Positions 13,734 to 21,905 of a stretch of 41,024 nucleotides of DNA are shown here, in pieces. Made by a program: the position numbers and the translations under genes. Numbering within the stretch: position 1 is the first letter of the stretch; every line of letters begins with the position of its first letter. The stretch is from a virus. The notes beneath the pieces are model-generated. The model saw nothing but the letters and a program-made list of their open reading frames with translations, had not been told where the DNA came from and did no database searches. The stretch spans positions 1-41,024 of IMG/VR virus record IMGVR_UViG_3300025030_000031. One strand, written 5' to 3'.

Positions 13734-14345
13734 GTGACTCTTCAACAGTTGTCGTTTGGCGGTGTGAGCCGCGTAAGTTTTTGCTCACGGTGCAAGAAGC
13801 CATTGAGCAACCCAGCGTCTGTGGATGCTGGAATGGGTCCCGTTTGTAGAGGTCATAGAAAAGGAGATGATGGAATGAGTGATATTTGCAAGTGCAAAGA
13901 ATTTTCCGATGGAGAGACCGAAAGTATGATTTTTCTGGACGAAGCATTGGTTTTGGGGCGGCATCCGCGTCCAGTTGATCGGGAAGCAGATATGGATATC
14001 GAAGTGGGACAGTGCCTGACGAATGTTCCGCACTTGGTTGTCCATCATTCTCCAGATGGCTTCGAGTTTGGTTATGGCGGTTCAGGTCCTGCGGATTTGG
14101 CATTGAATGTTTGTCAGTGGCATTTGAACAGCATGAGTTATCAGGGCGAGAAGATTGAATGCTTTGATGGTACATGCTGGTCATTGGCATGGGTGCTGCA
14201 TCAGGAATTCAAACGCGCATTTATTGAAAATGCTCCACGCCAGGGAATCACTATCTCGATGGCGGAGATCAAACATTGGTTTGCAACACACATCACTGAA
14301 GATATGAAACGTATGTATGCAATCCAAGTGCAAGAAGATGAGTAA
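13734..14345 (+). CDS. DUF6011-DUF6166-like zinc protein
   Basis: A 203-residue protein starting at GTG 13734, eleven bases after the previous gene. The N-terminus has CSRCKKPLSNPASVDAGMGPVCRGH, whose CxxC and C-H residues match the small zinc domain known as DUF6011. The middle (HHSPDGFEFGYGGSGPADLALNV) matches DUF6166-type proteins. A helical C-terminal region follows (SMAEIKHWFATHITEDMKRMY). The two domains often occur in mobile elements, but their roles are unknown. An internal ATG at 13875 (after AAAGGAGATGATGGA) could produce the second domain alone. Confidence 0.7.
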   Translation: MTLQQLSFGGVSRVSFCSRCKKPLSNPASVDAGMGPVCRGHRKGDDGMSDICKCKEFSDGETESMIFLDEALVLGRHPRPVDREADMDIEVGQCLTNVPHLVVHHSPDGFEFGYGGSGPADLALNVCQWHLNSMSYQGEKIECFDGTCWSLAWVLHQEFKRAFIENAPRQGITISMAEIKHWFATHITEDMKRMYAIQVQEDE

Positions 14346-14348
14346 TGA

Positions 14349-14675
14349 ATGGGCAAGCGCGTCGAGTTGGTTACAGAATTCAAGGTGGTCTATATTCCGC
14401 TTCCGCCAGAGAGGGCGGCGGCTCGGCGCACAGGTCTACTACTACTAATGCAATGGATCAAGGAAGATTTGTCTTTGAACCCCGAGGGCAAGGTGAGCAA
14501 TGAAGTTATGGATGCTAATCGTGATGGTGATGATGGCAGAGTTCGGGATGCATTATTTCCCCTGGAGAACGTTGCTGAGAGGAAGAGAACTCCCGCGTCT
14601 CGCGGCATATACGCTTGGGTTATTGGGCATGATGGGTCCGCTCACCGCATGGCTTTGGGAGCGTGGCGAAGTTGA
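14349..14675 (+). CDS. Hypothetical protein, overlaps membrane-protein gene
   Basis: An open frame of 108 residues that starts three bases after the previous stop. The first ~50 residues (VELVTEFKVVYIPLPPERAAARRTG) look like real coding sequence. The second half overlaps the membrane-protein gene in another frame and has a low-complexity, charged composition. Either two genes overlap by 175 bases or the real upstream protein is shortened by an unseen error. No family was recognised. Confidence 0.45.
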   Translation: MGKRVELVTEFKVVYIPLPPERAAARRTGLLLLMQWIKEDLSLNPEGKVSNEVMDANRDGDDGRVRDALFPLENVAERKRTPASRGIYAWVIGHDGSAHRMALGAWRS

Positions 14676-14829
14676 GGTCATACAAACGTTGTGGGCTGTG
14701 ACTATGTCCGCTGGCTTGATGGTGTTCGCACTATACGGTCTTGATCATTATTTGGATCTGATGATGCGTGATATTGAAGCCAACGAACGTGAACAAGCAC
14801 TGCGTAAGGATACCGATGCCAAGAAGTAA
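14500..14829 (+). CDS. Small multi-pass membrane protein
   Basis: A 109-residue protein with AAGGTGAGCA before ATG 14500. It has a short hydrophobic N-terminus (LWMLIVMVMMAEFGM) and two longer membrane helices near residues 35-55 and 62-85, then a charged cytoplasmic tail ending in DTDAKK. It lies in the early operon before the primase gene, so it is not an obvious holin. A role in anchoring replication or blocking other phages is possible but unsupported. Confidence 0.6.
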   Translation: MKLWMLIVMVMMAEFGMHYFPWRTLLRGRELPRLAAYTLGLLGMMGPLTAWLWERGEVEVIQTLWAVTMSAGLMVFALYGLDHYLDLMMRDIEANEREQALRKDTDAKK

Positions 14830-15067
14830 GGGAATGAATGGGCAGGTAATGCGTGTGCGCAATGAACTGGAAGGCGCAGTTCTGTCACTGGTTGATTGCG
14901 AAGAGGTCATTCCAATCGTTATGTTGCGAATAGAGCAAGCCATTCGCAGGGCAGGACTTGGGTCATTGCTTGAGCCTGCTTTGTGTGACCTGGCACGAGT
15001 AGCCTCATCCATTGATGATGCGAAGGCGCAGGTCAACGGGGCGGTTGGGTTGTTGGTGAAGGAGTGA
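14816..15067 (+). CDS. Hypothetical helical protein
   Basis: An 83-residue protein. ATG 14816 has AAGGA six bases upstream and overlaps the membrane-protein end by 14 bases; ATG 14834 is the alternative. It is alpha-helical, with regular Leu/Val/Ala heptads (LEGAVLSLVDCEEVIPIVMLRIEQAIRRAGL) and a Leu-rich tail. It is the last gene before the 290-base gap upstream of the primase. No family was recognised. Confidence 0.6.
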   Translation: MPRSKGMNGQVMRVRNELEGAVLSLVDCEEVIPIVMLRIEQAIRRAGLGSLLEPALCDLARVASSIDDAKAQVNGAVGLLVKE

Positions 15068-15359
15068 TGTGGCGTGCCCATCAAGTTGTTTAGGCAGTAG
15101 TAGAAAGAATCGCAAACTTCCCTTTTGCCCTGTGGCTGGGTGGTGTGTAGAAAACGGTTTGTGGCGGTCAAAAAAACATGCAACATAACATGGGGTTATG
15201 TCGCATGGATGGGCATGGGGTAGGGGGGTGGGTCGGTTACTTCTTTTTTTTGGCTCGCGCCCCACGGTAAGCAGCTGGAAAATTCTGAGCAGATCTGGAG
15301 AAACAGTCTGATGGTTGTTGGATGGATGGCATGAAATATCTTGATATTGGACGGAATAG
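15068..15359. other. Non-coding gap upstream of primase-helicase
   Basis: No gene is supported here. A strong hairpin lies at 15177-15207: CATGCAACATAAC pairs with GTTATGTCGCATG (one mismatch) around ATGGG. Just beyond it is a G-rich run (15216-15234) and a T8 tract (near 15244-15251). The stretch could hold an operon leader, a promoter or an initiation structure for replication. Confidence 0.5.
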
Positions 15360-18300
15360 ATGACGATCATTGATGATATCAAAGGGCGAGTAGATATTGT
15401 GGAGCTGATCCAGCAGGATGTGGTGGTGAAGCTTCGCAGGTCGGGGAAGAACTGGACGGGCTTTTGTCCATTTCATGCGAATTCGCATACGGGTGCGTTG
15501 ATCGTTTTTCCTGATACGGGAACATGGCATTGTTTTGGTTCGTGCAATGAAGGCGGCACAGTGATTGACTGGGTGTTGAAGAAGAATCCAGGCTATGACG
15601 TAAAGGAGGCAATCAGAGATCTTGCTAAATTGGCAAACCTGCCATTGGGCGAGATGGACGGGACTGAACTGAAACAACGCCTCGCTGTGAGAGCGCGTGA
15701 AGACGCATTACAGATCGCCGCACGGTTATTTGCGAAATGGCTGATGGCAGATGAAGAGGCGTTGGCTTACGCGCGCTCACGTGGATGGAGTGACGAGACG
15801 ATCACAGCATCAAGATTGGGTTTCAGCGGACGGGCTTCTGCTGCTCAAGTAAAAGAGATGAAGGGCGAATTTGACCTATACGGCATCAAACATGATTCGC
15901 CCGATGCGGTGCTCGTGCTGGGGTTCAAGGGAGATGTGGCGGTATGGGCGCAGAAACATGATCTTGATCCGCACGGATTCAAGGAGAAGAATATACACGG
16001 GATGATGGATACGCCTGGACTGGTGTACGCGCACAAGCTCTACGGGAGGATCGTGTATCTTTCGCGGAGACAATTGCCAGGGCGGGACGTGATCCGTGAT
16101 AAGGAATCAGGCGCAGAGACAGAATGGAAGTCATTCAATTCCTATGTAACGCTGGCTGGCGAGAAAATCCCATTTTTCAATCACATGCATTTGCGAGATC
16201 ACTCGAAGATCGTGATTGTGGAAGGGCAGGGCGATGCCATTACGCTTGCACAGTGGGGCATCCCTGCGATGGCACTATGCGGATCGGCATGGAAGAACCT
16301 GGGTGAGTATATTGATATGCTCACGGCAAAGAAGGAACATGGAGCTCCATACGACACGATTTACTTTGCGACCGATGCAGACACGCCAGGCGAAGCCATT
16401 GTTACGGGCGCTGGAAAAGATGACGGAAAATTTCCGCTGACTACTGCTTTTGGCGGGATGTTGTGGGTGGCGCGCTGGCCAAAATTCAAATGGGTGCGGC
16501 CGGATGGCAAGGAAAAGATAGGCAAAGACGCGAATGACCTGGCGCAGTATCACGTTGACAACGATATTGAGCCGAAAATGCAAAAGAATAATGTACAGGC
16601 GGTTTTCGACAGCGCTGAGCCAATCGTGTTGATGGCGGCACAATATGCGGGTCGGAAACAAGGCGCGGACCGCACGAAATCACTGGAGATCGTGCTGCCA
16701 TTGATCGCCAGGATGCCCATCAACACGCGCAATGACATGCGTTTGAAGTTGGCAAAGGCATTATATCCAGAGGATCTCTTTCCTGAATATAAAGGCGCTC
16801 CGATAAGACCCTATGAGAAGTTGATCGGGAATGAGATCAAGACTAGGGATGATGAAGATAAGCCTGTTGAAATCGAGGAGGTAATGGGGGGCTGGTATCC
16901 AGTGAATGAAGACGGTTCGGAAGGTTATTTGTTGGAGATGATCTATGACAAGCGGAATGGCAAATCGAAATTTGCATACGCTCATATCTGGCTGAAGAAA
17001 AAGGATAACTCGGTGACCTTGACATCCACGCGCGAGATCGGGACGGCAAATTTTATTGACATCAACGGGAAACGTTACGTTCCAATGATTGATGACAACG
17101 TACGCTATGGTACGGTGAGATTGCCAAGCGAGTTGGGAGCCAAAAAGAGACCCCGCCAGCTGCTGGGCGAGATCAGGCTGTTCATTACAAGATATTTTTT
17201 ATTGGATGCAGATATTCATATCATTCAAAGCTCGTTATATGCACTCTTCACGTGGGTCTACGATTGCTTTCCTTATCTTCCATATTTACGGGCGCGCGGC
17301 GCTCCTGGCTCAGGCAAATCAGAGTTGATGCTGTTGGTTGGTAAGGTGTGCTACCGAATGATGACCACGGCGGGCTTGACAAGCATTGCAGGCTTCAAAG
17401 GCATGGCGCACATCTATAAAGGCACGTTAATGATTGATGAAGTGGATTCGCTGTCTGCAAATAGTAAAGAGGACCGCGGCGAGCTGCGGGCATTGCTGAA
17501 TGTGCGAGCCATGAAAGAACAGGCGCGGATCATAACGATGATGGATGTGGTGAAAGCGGATGGGACACATACGTTTAGGCCTACTACTACTTTTGTGTTC
17601 GGTCCGACGCTGTTGACGATGTATGGCCCATTCAAAGACCCTGCGACAGAAAGCCGATGCCTTTCATTCGATCTGTATAAGCGCGATGTGCGGGATCTGT
17701 TGAATCATAAGCCGAACCCAATTGAGCCAGGTGTAATTCCGCCTGAACAGGAAATCGAAGGCATGGCTTTGACGAATGACTTGTTGTATTTCAGGCTGGA
17801 AACATGGATGCCGAGCATCGAAGTGGATGCATCGGTGAAGCTCACAGATGTGCGAGTGAGCGCACGCATGAACCAGGTGATGCGCCCATTGAAGGTTCTG
17901 GCCTATTTGCAAGAAGATAAAGAATTGATGGAAGATCTGAATATGGTGGCTGAGATCAATTTCGAAGAGGAACAGAATCGGGCGGCGGCTTCGTTCGAGG
18001 CATTGGTATTTCGAGCGGTTGTGGCAGTGAATGAAGACGAAGAGTATGCAAAATATGTACACCTTGGGAAACTGCGAAAACTTGGCATCGTGCGTTATGT
18101 CCTGGCGAAAGACCTCGCGATGATCGCCAACATGATGATGGATGCCGAGAATTATTCGGCTGAAAGCACTCAAAAAAAGAAAGATGATGCTGTGACATCG
18201 CAGACCGTGAGCGGGTATTGTCGTGATTTATTCAGATTGCCAGTGGAGCGGGCAGGTTCGAAGGGCGGCGGTAATGCGGTAGTGCTGGATAAAGAAATGA

Positions 18301-18389
18301 TTTCGGCCATCAAATTCCGTTTTGGAATGGATCAGGTTGATTTGGAAGAGCCGAAACAACTGGAATTGAGTGAGGAAGGAAAAACATGA
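15360..18389 (+). CDS. Primase-helicase (CHC2 zinc, Toprim, ATPase)
   Basis: A 1009-residue replication protein. Residues ~1-100 hold a CHC2 zinc finger (Cys36, His39, Cys58, Cys62 in GFCPFHANS and HCFGSCNEGG). Residues ~280-360 form the Toprim core (IVIVEGQGDAITLAQWG and a DAD-like YFATDADTPGEA). The C-terminal half carries a P-loop ATPase: Walker A GAPGSGKS near 647 and Walker B LMIDEVD near 692. The protein should open the duplex and prime DNA synthesis. It is the only replication enzyme visible; no DNA polymerase is present, so host polymerase must extend. It starts at ATG 15360, and its stop codon is formed inside the first iteron of the downstream array, tying it to the probable origin. 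Confidence 0.88.
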   Translation: MTIIDDIKGRVDIVELIQQDVVVKLRRSGKNWTGFCPFHANSHTGALIVFPDTGTWHCFGSCNEGGTVIDWVLKKNPGYDVKEAIRDLAKLANLPLGEMDGTELKQRLAVRAREDALQIAARLFAKWLMADEEALAYARSRGWSDETITASRLGFSGRASAAQVKEMKGEFDLYGIKHDSPDAVLVLGFKGDVAVWAQKHDLDPHGFKEKNIHGMMDTPGLVYAHKLYGRIVYLSRRQLPGRDVIRDKESGAETEWKSFNSYVTLAGEKIPFFNHMHLRDHSKIVIVEGQGDAITLAQWGIPAMALCGSAWKNLGEYIDMLTAKKEHGAPYDTIYFATDADTPGEAIVTGAGKDDGKFPLTTAFGGMLWVARWPKFKWVRPDGKEKIGKDANDLAQYHVDNDIEPKMQKNNVQAVFDSAEPIVLMAAQYAGRKQGADRTKSLEIVLPLIARMPINTRNDMRLKLAKALYPEDLFPEYKGAPIRPYEKLIGNEIKTRDDEDKPVEIEEVMGGWYPVNEDGSEGYLLEMIYDKRNGKSKFAYAHIWLKKKDNSVTLTSTREIGTANFIDINGKRYVPMIDDNVRYGTVRLPSELGAKKRPRQLLGEIRLFITRYFLLDADIHIIQSSLYALFTWVYDCFPYLPYLRARGAPGSGKSELMLLVGKVCYRMMTTAGLTSIAGFKGMAHIYKGTLMIDEVDSLSANSKEDRGELRALLNVRAMKEQARIITMMDVVKADGTHTFRPTTTFVFGPTLLTMYGPFKDPATESRCLSFDLYKRDVRDLLNHKPNPIEPGVIPPEQEIEGMALTNDLLYFRLETWMPSIEVDASVKLTDVRVSARMNQVMRPLKVLAYLQEDKELMEDLNMVAEINFEEEQNRAAASFEALVFRAVVAVNEDEEYAKYVHLGKLRKLGIVRYVLAKDLAMIANMMMDAENYSAESTQKKKDDAVTSQTVSGYCRDLFRLPVERAGSKGGGNAVVLDKEMISAIKFRFGMDQVDLEEPKQLELSEEGKT

Positions 18390-18694
18390 GGCACATGAGG
18401 CTCATGAGGCAATTTGGGCGTACGGCGAAAAATATTTGTTTTGTGGAAAAAATTCTTTACAAAACAAATATTACAGGGTGCATTTGGGCGATTTTCCCTC
18501 ATAAATCCTCATTTGCCTCATTAAATGGCGTACTTGTATATACATTTATTGGTAAAAGTATCTAAAACATGAGGCTTATGAGGATATATGAAGATAGGTA
18601 AATTAAAGGTTTTTATTTGTCTTGTATATAGGAAGGGTCGCAGGCCTCCGAAAAAGTTTGAAAACATGAGGCAATTATGAGGCAACATGAGGCA
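18385..18694. repeat. Iteron array, probable origin or centromere
   Basis: Eleven copies of an ATGAGG core, most as CATGAGGC, lie in a 310-base gene-free stretch. Forward copies begin at 18385, 18394, 18403 (9-base spacing), 18568, 18578, 18666, 18678 and 18687. Reverse copies are at 18497, 18507 and 18515. Between them is an A+T-rich perfect inverted repeat, AATATTTGTTTTGT (18431-18444) with ACAAAACAAATATT (18459-18472). ATTTGGGCG occurs twice (about 18412 and 18482) and GCGTAC three times. Clustered iterons beside an AT-rich dyad just after a primase-helicase gene are typical of theta origins; a parC-like site for the ParM-like pair is the alternative. Confidence 0.75.
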
Positions 18695-18707
18695 AGGAGC
18701 GTACGAA

Positions 18708-18946
18708 TGAAAAATACGGTCAAGACTGATTTTAGACAGTTTTTGGTGTATGCGGGCCAGCACCCGTGGGAGGATGCGGGATGGCAGATTGGGTTTGATT
18801 TTGGGAAGGTGCAGGTCTCAATTGCATGTACGCCAGAGACAAGGGGAGTTGAATTGATGGCGTGGGGACTGTTTTTGAAGCCTTTGGAATATGTGACTCC
18901 AGCTATGGCGTTGGAGTTTTTGGAAAGGATGGTGCGTGATGAATGA
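18708..18946 (+). CDS. Small hypothetical protein
   Basis: A 79-residue protein. ATG 18708 was chosen because the last iteron is followed by AAGGAG at the right distance; the earlier ATG (18677) lies within the iterons. The sequence has a mixed fold (VYAGQHPWEDAGWQIGFDFGKVQVSIACTPETRGVELMAWGLF). No family was recognised. It overlaps the next gene by eight to eleven bases and is the first gene after the iteron array, so it may bind it. Confidence 0.65.
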
Positions 18947-19643
18947 TGGGCCGCGCGCGTGGAAGTGGATGGTGCCTGGCGTGGGCATCGGAGGGGTGCT
19001 GGTAATGCAATTATGGATCAATGAATATGGCTCTCCGTGGATGGCTTATTGCATTTACGGGACCATACCTGTGATGTTGATCCTTACAGCTCAAAGTGTG
19101 GCGATGTTTTGGGCATATTACAGCGAACTATTTACAGATCAATTTGTGGCGCGGCGGCGGGCTATTGCTACGACTGCTGAAACACAATTATTTGAGATGG
19201 CGCGATTGATGCATCCAGAGACTGTCAGGTTATTGCTGACGCACAGGAAAACGAAATGGCGAATCAAAGAAGCCAAATTGAATGAACTGGTGGATTGGGT
19301 GTTGGATGCGGACCCGCGTATTCGGGTGGAGTTTGTGGAGTATGTGTTGGGGAATTCCACACAATATGCAATGATGCCGATGAATGGTTATTTGAGCGAT
19401 AAGGCATATACATTTAATCCTGATAAGTTGGTGACAGATTATGACCAGTACCGAGCGTTTCACAAACTGCTGATCAATCGGGCTATGGCAACAGATTCAC
19501 TGGGGAGCCAGCCTGGTCAGTGGATCGAGCCGTGGACGCCTGAGCTTGTGGCGCGGCAATTTGGAATTGCGTTGGTGGATGAAAAAGCGGCGGAGTCAAA
19601 GACCCTCGCTGAGCCAGAATTGAAGTCTGTAGTTCAATCATAA
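18939..19643 (+). CDS. Membrane protein with long cytoplasmic domain
   Basis: A 234-residue protein. ATG 18939 is adjacent to a GTG at 18936; either may be used. Two membrane helices lie near residues 8-30 (WMVPGVGIGGVLVMQLWI) and 38-65 (YCIYGTIPVMLILTAQSVAMFW). The remaining ~165 residues are soluble and helical, with an Arg-rich region (VARRRAIATT). It sits between the iterons and the ParM-like gene, so it could anchor DNA or the segregation machinery to the membrane. No known family was recognised. Confidence 0.65.
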   Translation: MNDGPRAWKWMVPGVGIGGVLVMQLWINEYGSPWMAYCIYGTIPVMLILTAQSVAMFWAYYSELFTDQFVARRRAIATTAETQLFEMARLMHPETVRLLLTHRKTKWRIKEAKLNELVDWVLDADPRIRVEFVEYVLGNSTQYAMMPMNGYLSDKAYTFNPDKLVTDYDQYRAFHKLLINRAMATDSLGSQPGQWIEPWTPELVARQFGIALVDEKAAESKTLAEPELKSVVQS

Positions 19644-19658
19644 AAGAGGAGACATACA

Positions 19659-20693
19659 ATGTATAACGATGAAATGATTTATCTCGGTGAGGACCTTGGT
19701 ATGGGCGCAAATAAATTGTGGAGCGCTGGTTGGTATGTGCCTGGAGAAAAGAAAGACAGGTTCAATCTCGTTAAGGCTGGCGGTTCGCAGATGGTGAGCC
19801 AAGTTGCCTCCAATGGGCGCGGGCATTTTGAAGGCATGCTTGGCTTGAAAAGCAAGCGCCGCCCGATGGAGATCTCTTCTGATTTTGGCTCGTTCTATGT
19901 TGGCGATGGAGCGCATGAGTATGGGCGGCCTGTGGAGAATTTGGATTTCGAACGTTTGACTGGCGCGCCTGAGATGCGGGCGTTGCTTTATGGAAGCCTG
20001 GCGCAATTTCAAAAAGTTTACGGAAAGTTTGATCGTCCACTTTCGCTGATGGTGGGCTTGCCATTGCAGATGATGATGGGGGCGGATGCGAAGCAATACC
20101 AGGCTGGGGTGAAGGGATGGCTGAAGGGAACGCACCAATTCACGGCGGATGGGGAGGCGGTGAACATCGAGGTGGGACAGGTGCGGTTGACGAGTCAACC
20201 AGTGGGGGCATTGTTCGATTATGTGCTGGATGATGAAGGTCACATTCAGGCTGATCGCGCGAGCGCCATGCTGGATGAAGTGGGCGTGATCAGCGTTGGT
20301 TTCAACACGGTGGAGCTGCTAGTAGTGAAGGATCAGGGCGCAGTGGAGCGTTTCACTGCTGGTAATACTTTGGGCGTGCGCCGTTTATTGGAGCTTTTGA
20401 ATCGGGATGGATTGTGGTCATTGGGTGAATTGGATGAGAAGGTCCGCACTGGACGAATGCGGGATGAGATGAAGATAATTCTTCCGATTTGGGCGCGCGA
20501 GGTGAATGGTGAGATCGAGCGCAGGTGGGGACAAAGTTTCAAACGTTTTGTGAAAGTGATCGTTGTGGGGGGCGGGGCGTTGTTGTTGAAAGAAGCATTG
20601 ACGGCGCAGTTTGGAGCGAAGGCTTATGTGCCAAATTTGCCTGTGCTGAGTATTTCGAGGGGGTTGTGGAAACTTAGTGTGATGAAGAGGTAA
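19659..20693 (+). CDS. ParM-like actin (plasmid/phage segregation)
   Basis: A 344-residue protein with the signature blocks of the actin-like ATPase superfamily. YLGEDLGMGANKLW (start) is a phosphate-1-type loop. EVGVISVGFNTVELLVV (~residue 205) is the phosphate-2 block, and VIVVGGGALLLKEAL (~295) the adenosine block. Length and pattern fit ParM/Alp-like proteins encoded by plasmids and phages, which polymerise to push DNA copies apart. GAGGAG before ATG 19659 is a good ribosome-binding site. A small basic gene follows two bases after its stop, as ParR follows ParM. Phage PhuZ-like centring is another possible role for cytoskeletal genes, but those are tubulins. Function is inferred from blocks and context. 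Confidence 0.75.
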   Translation: MYNDEMIYLGEDLGMGANKLWSAGWYVPGEKKDRFNLVKAGGSQMVSQVASNGRGHFEGMLGLKSKRRPMEISSDFGSFYVGDGAHEYGRPVENLDFERLTGAPEMRALLYGSLAQFQKVYGKFDRPLSLMVGLPLQMMMGADAKQYQAGVKGWLKGTHQFTADGEAVNIEVGQVRLTSQPVGALFDYVLDDEGHIQADRASAMLDEVGVISVGFNTVELLVVKDQGAVERFTAGNTLGVRRLLELLNRDGLWSLGELDEKVRTGRMRDEMKIILPIWAREVNGEIERRWGQSFKRFVKVIVVGGGALLLKEALTAQFGAKAYVPNLPVLSISRGLWKLSVMKR

Positions 20694-20695
20694 TA

Positions 20696-20968
20696 ATGGC
20701 GAGACCAAGAGACAAGACTCGGAGCGAGCGGATACGCATTGATGGTTATCGCAAGCGCGGCGTTGATGCCCGGCAGGATAAAACATTTGCCTGGCTGGAT
20801 GCAATCCCAGCAGGGAAGCGGTTTGATTTTGCGTGGGAGCTATTCACTGCGGCACTGAATGGTGAGCTTGGATCAGTGATGCAACAGGCAGTTGAGGATG
20901 GTGATGTTGAAAAGGCTCGCGAAGCCGCAACGCAGATCGTTAGTGCGTTTGTTGTGGATGATGACTAA
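20696..20968 (+). CDS. ParR-like small DNA-binding adaptor (tentative)
   Basis: A 90-residue protein starting two bases after the ParM-like gene. The N-terminus is highly basic (ARPRDKTRSERIRIDGYRKRG). The middle reads as a ribbon-helix-helix or short helical fold (FAWLDAIPAGKRFDFAWELFTAALNG), with an acidic C-terminus (FVVDDD). ParR adaptors are small, basic at the N-terminus, bind centromere repeats and cap the ParM filament through their C-terminus. Sequence alone does not prove membership; gene order is the main evidence. Confidence 0.55.
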   Translation: MARPRDKTRSERIRIDGYRKRGVDARQDKTFAWLDAIPAGKRFDFAWELFTAALNGELGSVMQQAVEDGDVEKAREAATQIVSAFVVDDD

Positions 20969-21005
20969 TTCTTAACCGTCAAAAACGATTTCAAATTCTT
21001 AACCG
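20967..21005. repeat. 12-bp direct repeat pair after ParR-like gene
   Basis: AATTCTTAACCG occurs at 20967-20978 and 20994-21005, 27 bases apart, in the 150-base gap downstream of the ParR-like gene. A T-poor, G-rich stretch resembling the intergenic palindromes (CTCCC...GGGGGAGGGG, about 21070-21095) follows. The repeats could be part of a centromere or a regulatory site. Confidence 0.5.
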
Positions 21006-21119
21006 CCAATAACTCCCCTACCCCATTTTGTATTGTTCGCGTGCGCTCGGTGTGGACATGCAAATGGACATCTCCCTTGTGTGGGGGAGGGGAGAAGGCA
21101 AAAGGATGAAGGATGAATT

Positions 21120-21557
21120 ATGAAGGATGAAGTTATCGAGCTTAAGAACATTGTCAGTGATGATGGGATGTACGCTGTGCATCTGATGTCAAACGCTGAG
21201 TTGACTGTTGAGGCTTTGCGAAAATACGATGCGCCAGCTGATGCAAAGGTCGAGATCAATAAAGAAGCTGGCGTTTATCATTTGCGCGCGACGTGGTTGT
21301 TGTGTGGGGCACTGGAGATCAATTGTGAGGTGTGGCCAGCGCCGAGGGTTTTTGTGGTTTGGAATTTGGCTTTATGCGATTCGGTGAAGGGCGCGATGTA
21401 TGAAGCGGCGAATAAATACGAGGATGTTTTTGGGGAGCGATCGCAATATGCTTTTGTTCATAAGATGCCCCGAGGAGTTGAGAATGGCGCGGAGGTGGGG
21501 GATTTGATGTTGTTTGAAGCGGAGTGGATGGTCCGCAAGTGCGTGGCTGTTAGATAA
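21120..21557 (+). CDS. Hypothetical protein
   Basis: A 145-residue protein with AAGGATGAA before ATG 21120. It has an alternating alpha/beta pattern (DDGMYAVHLMSNAELTVEALRKY ... VYHLRATWLLCGALEINCEVW). The later part is rich in aromatic residues and ends LFEAEWMVRKCVAVR. No family was recognised. It leads a run of rightward accessory genes that ends at the integron, with short gaps, so it is probably co-transcribed with them. Confidence 0.65.
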   Translation: MKDEVIELKNIVSDDGMYAVHLMSNAELTVEALRKYDAPADAKVEINKEAGVYHLRATWLLCGALEINCEVWPAPRVFVVWNLALCDSVKGAMYEAANKYEDVFGERSQYAFVHKMPRGVENGAEVGDLMLFEAEWMVRKCVAVR

Positions 21558-21566
21558 GGAGACAAA

Positions 21567-21905
21567 ATGGATAATCTGGACGGGAAGGTTTTGAGCAATT
21601 CGAAGCAGTGGCGGTGCGACAAGGGGCACATCCTGGGCGTGATCGAGCGGGTGCAGGTGAGTGTGATGTTGGATGACAAATCCACGCTGAAATATTACAC
21701 AACGCGGCTGATTATCTTTCGGGCGGCTGTTGATCTATGTGCTGAGGTGCCTGCGGAGATTGCGGTGGCAGGCACTTTGGATGGAAAGATGCTGAGCATG
21801 ATCTGGAAATGCTCAGTGCCTGGATGCGGGTATTTCAAGGAGTGGCATCCTGATGAAGGCGCGTTGGAGTGGTTGAAGAAAAGATATGGAAAGGATGGTG
21901 TGTGA
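21567..21905 (+). CDS. Hypothetical zinc-binding protein
   Basis: A 112-residue protein with AAGGAGAC before ATG 21567. Two possible zinc ligand pairs are seen: WRCDKGH near residue 16 and CSVPGC near residue 82. The central part is beta-rich (YYTTRLIIFRAAVDL). It overlaps the ASCH-domain gene by one base (TGATG). The function is unknown. Confidence 0.65.
   Translation: MDNLDGKVLSNSKQWRCDKGHILGVIERVQVSVMLDDKSTLKYYTTRLIIFRAAVDLCAEVPAEIAVAGTLDGKMLSMIWKCSVPGCGYFKEWHPDEGALEWLKKRYGKDGV

Noticed and set aside
18385-18694. CRISPR array
   Set aside because: The ATGAGG repeats are only 6-8 bases, unevenly spaced and occur on both strands with no spacer-like uniformity; they fit iterons.
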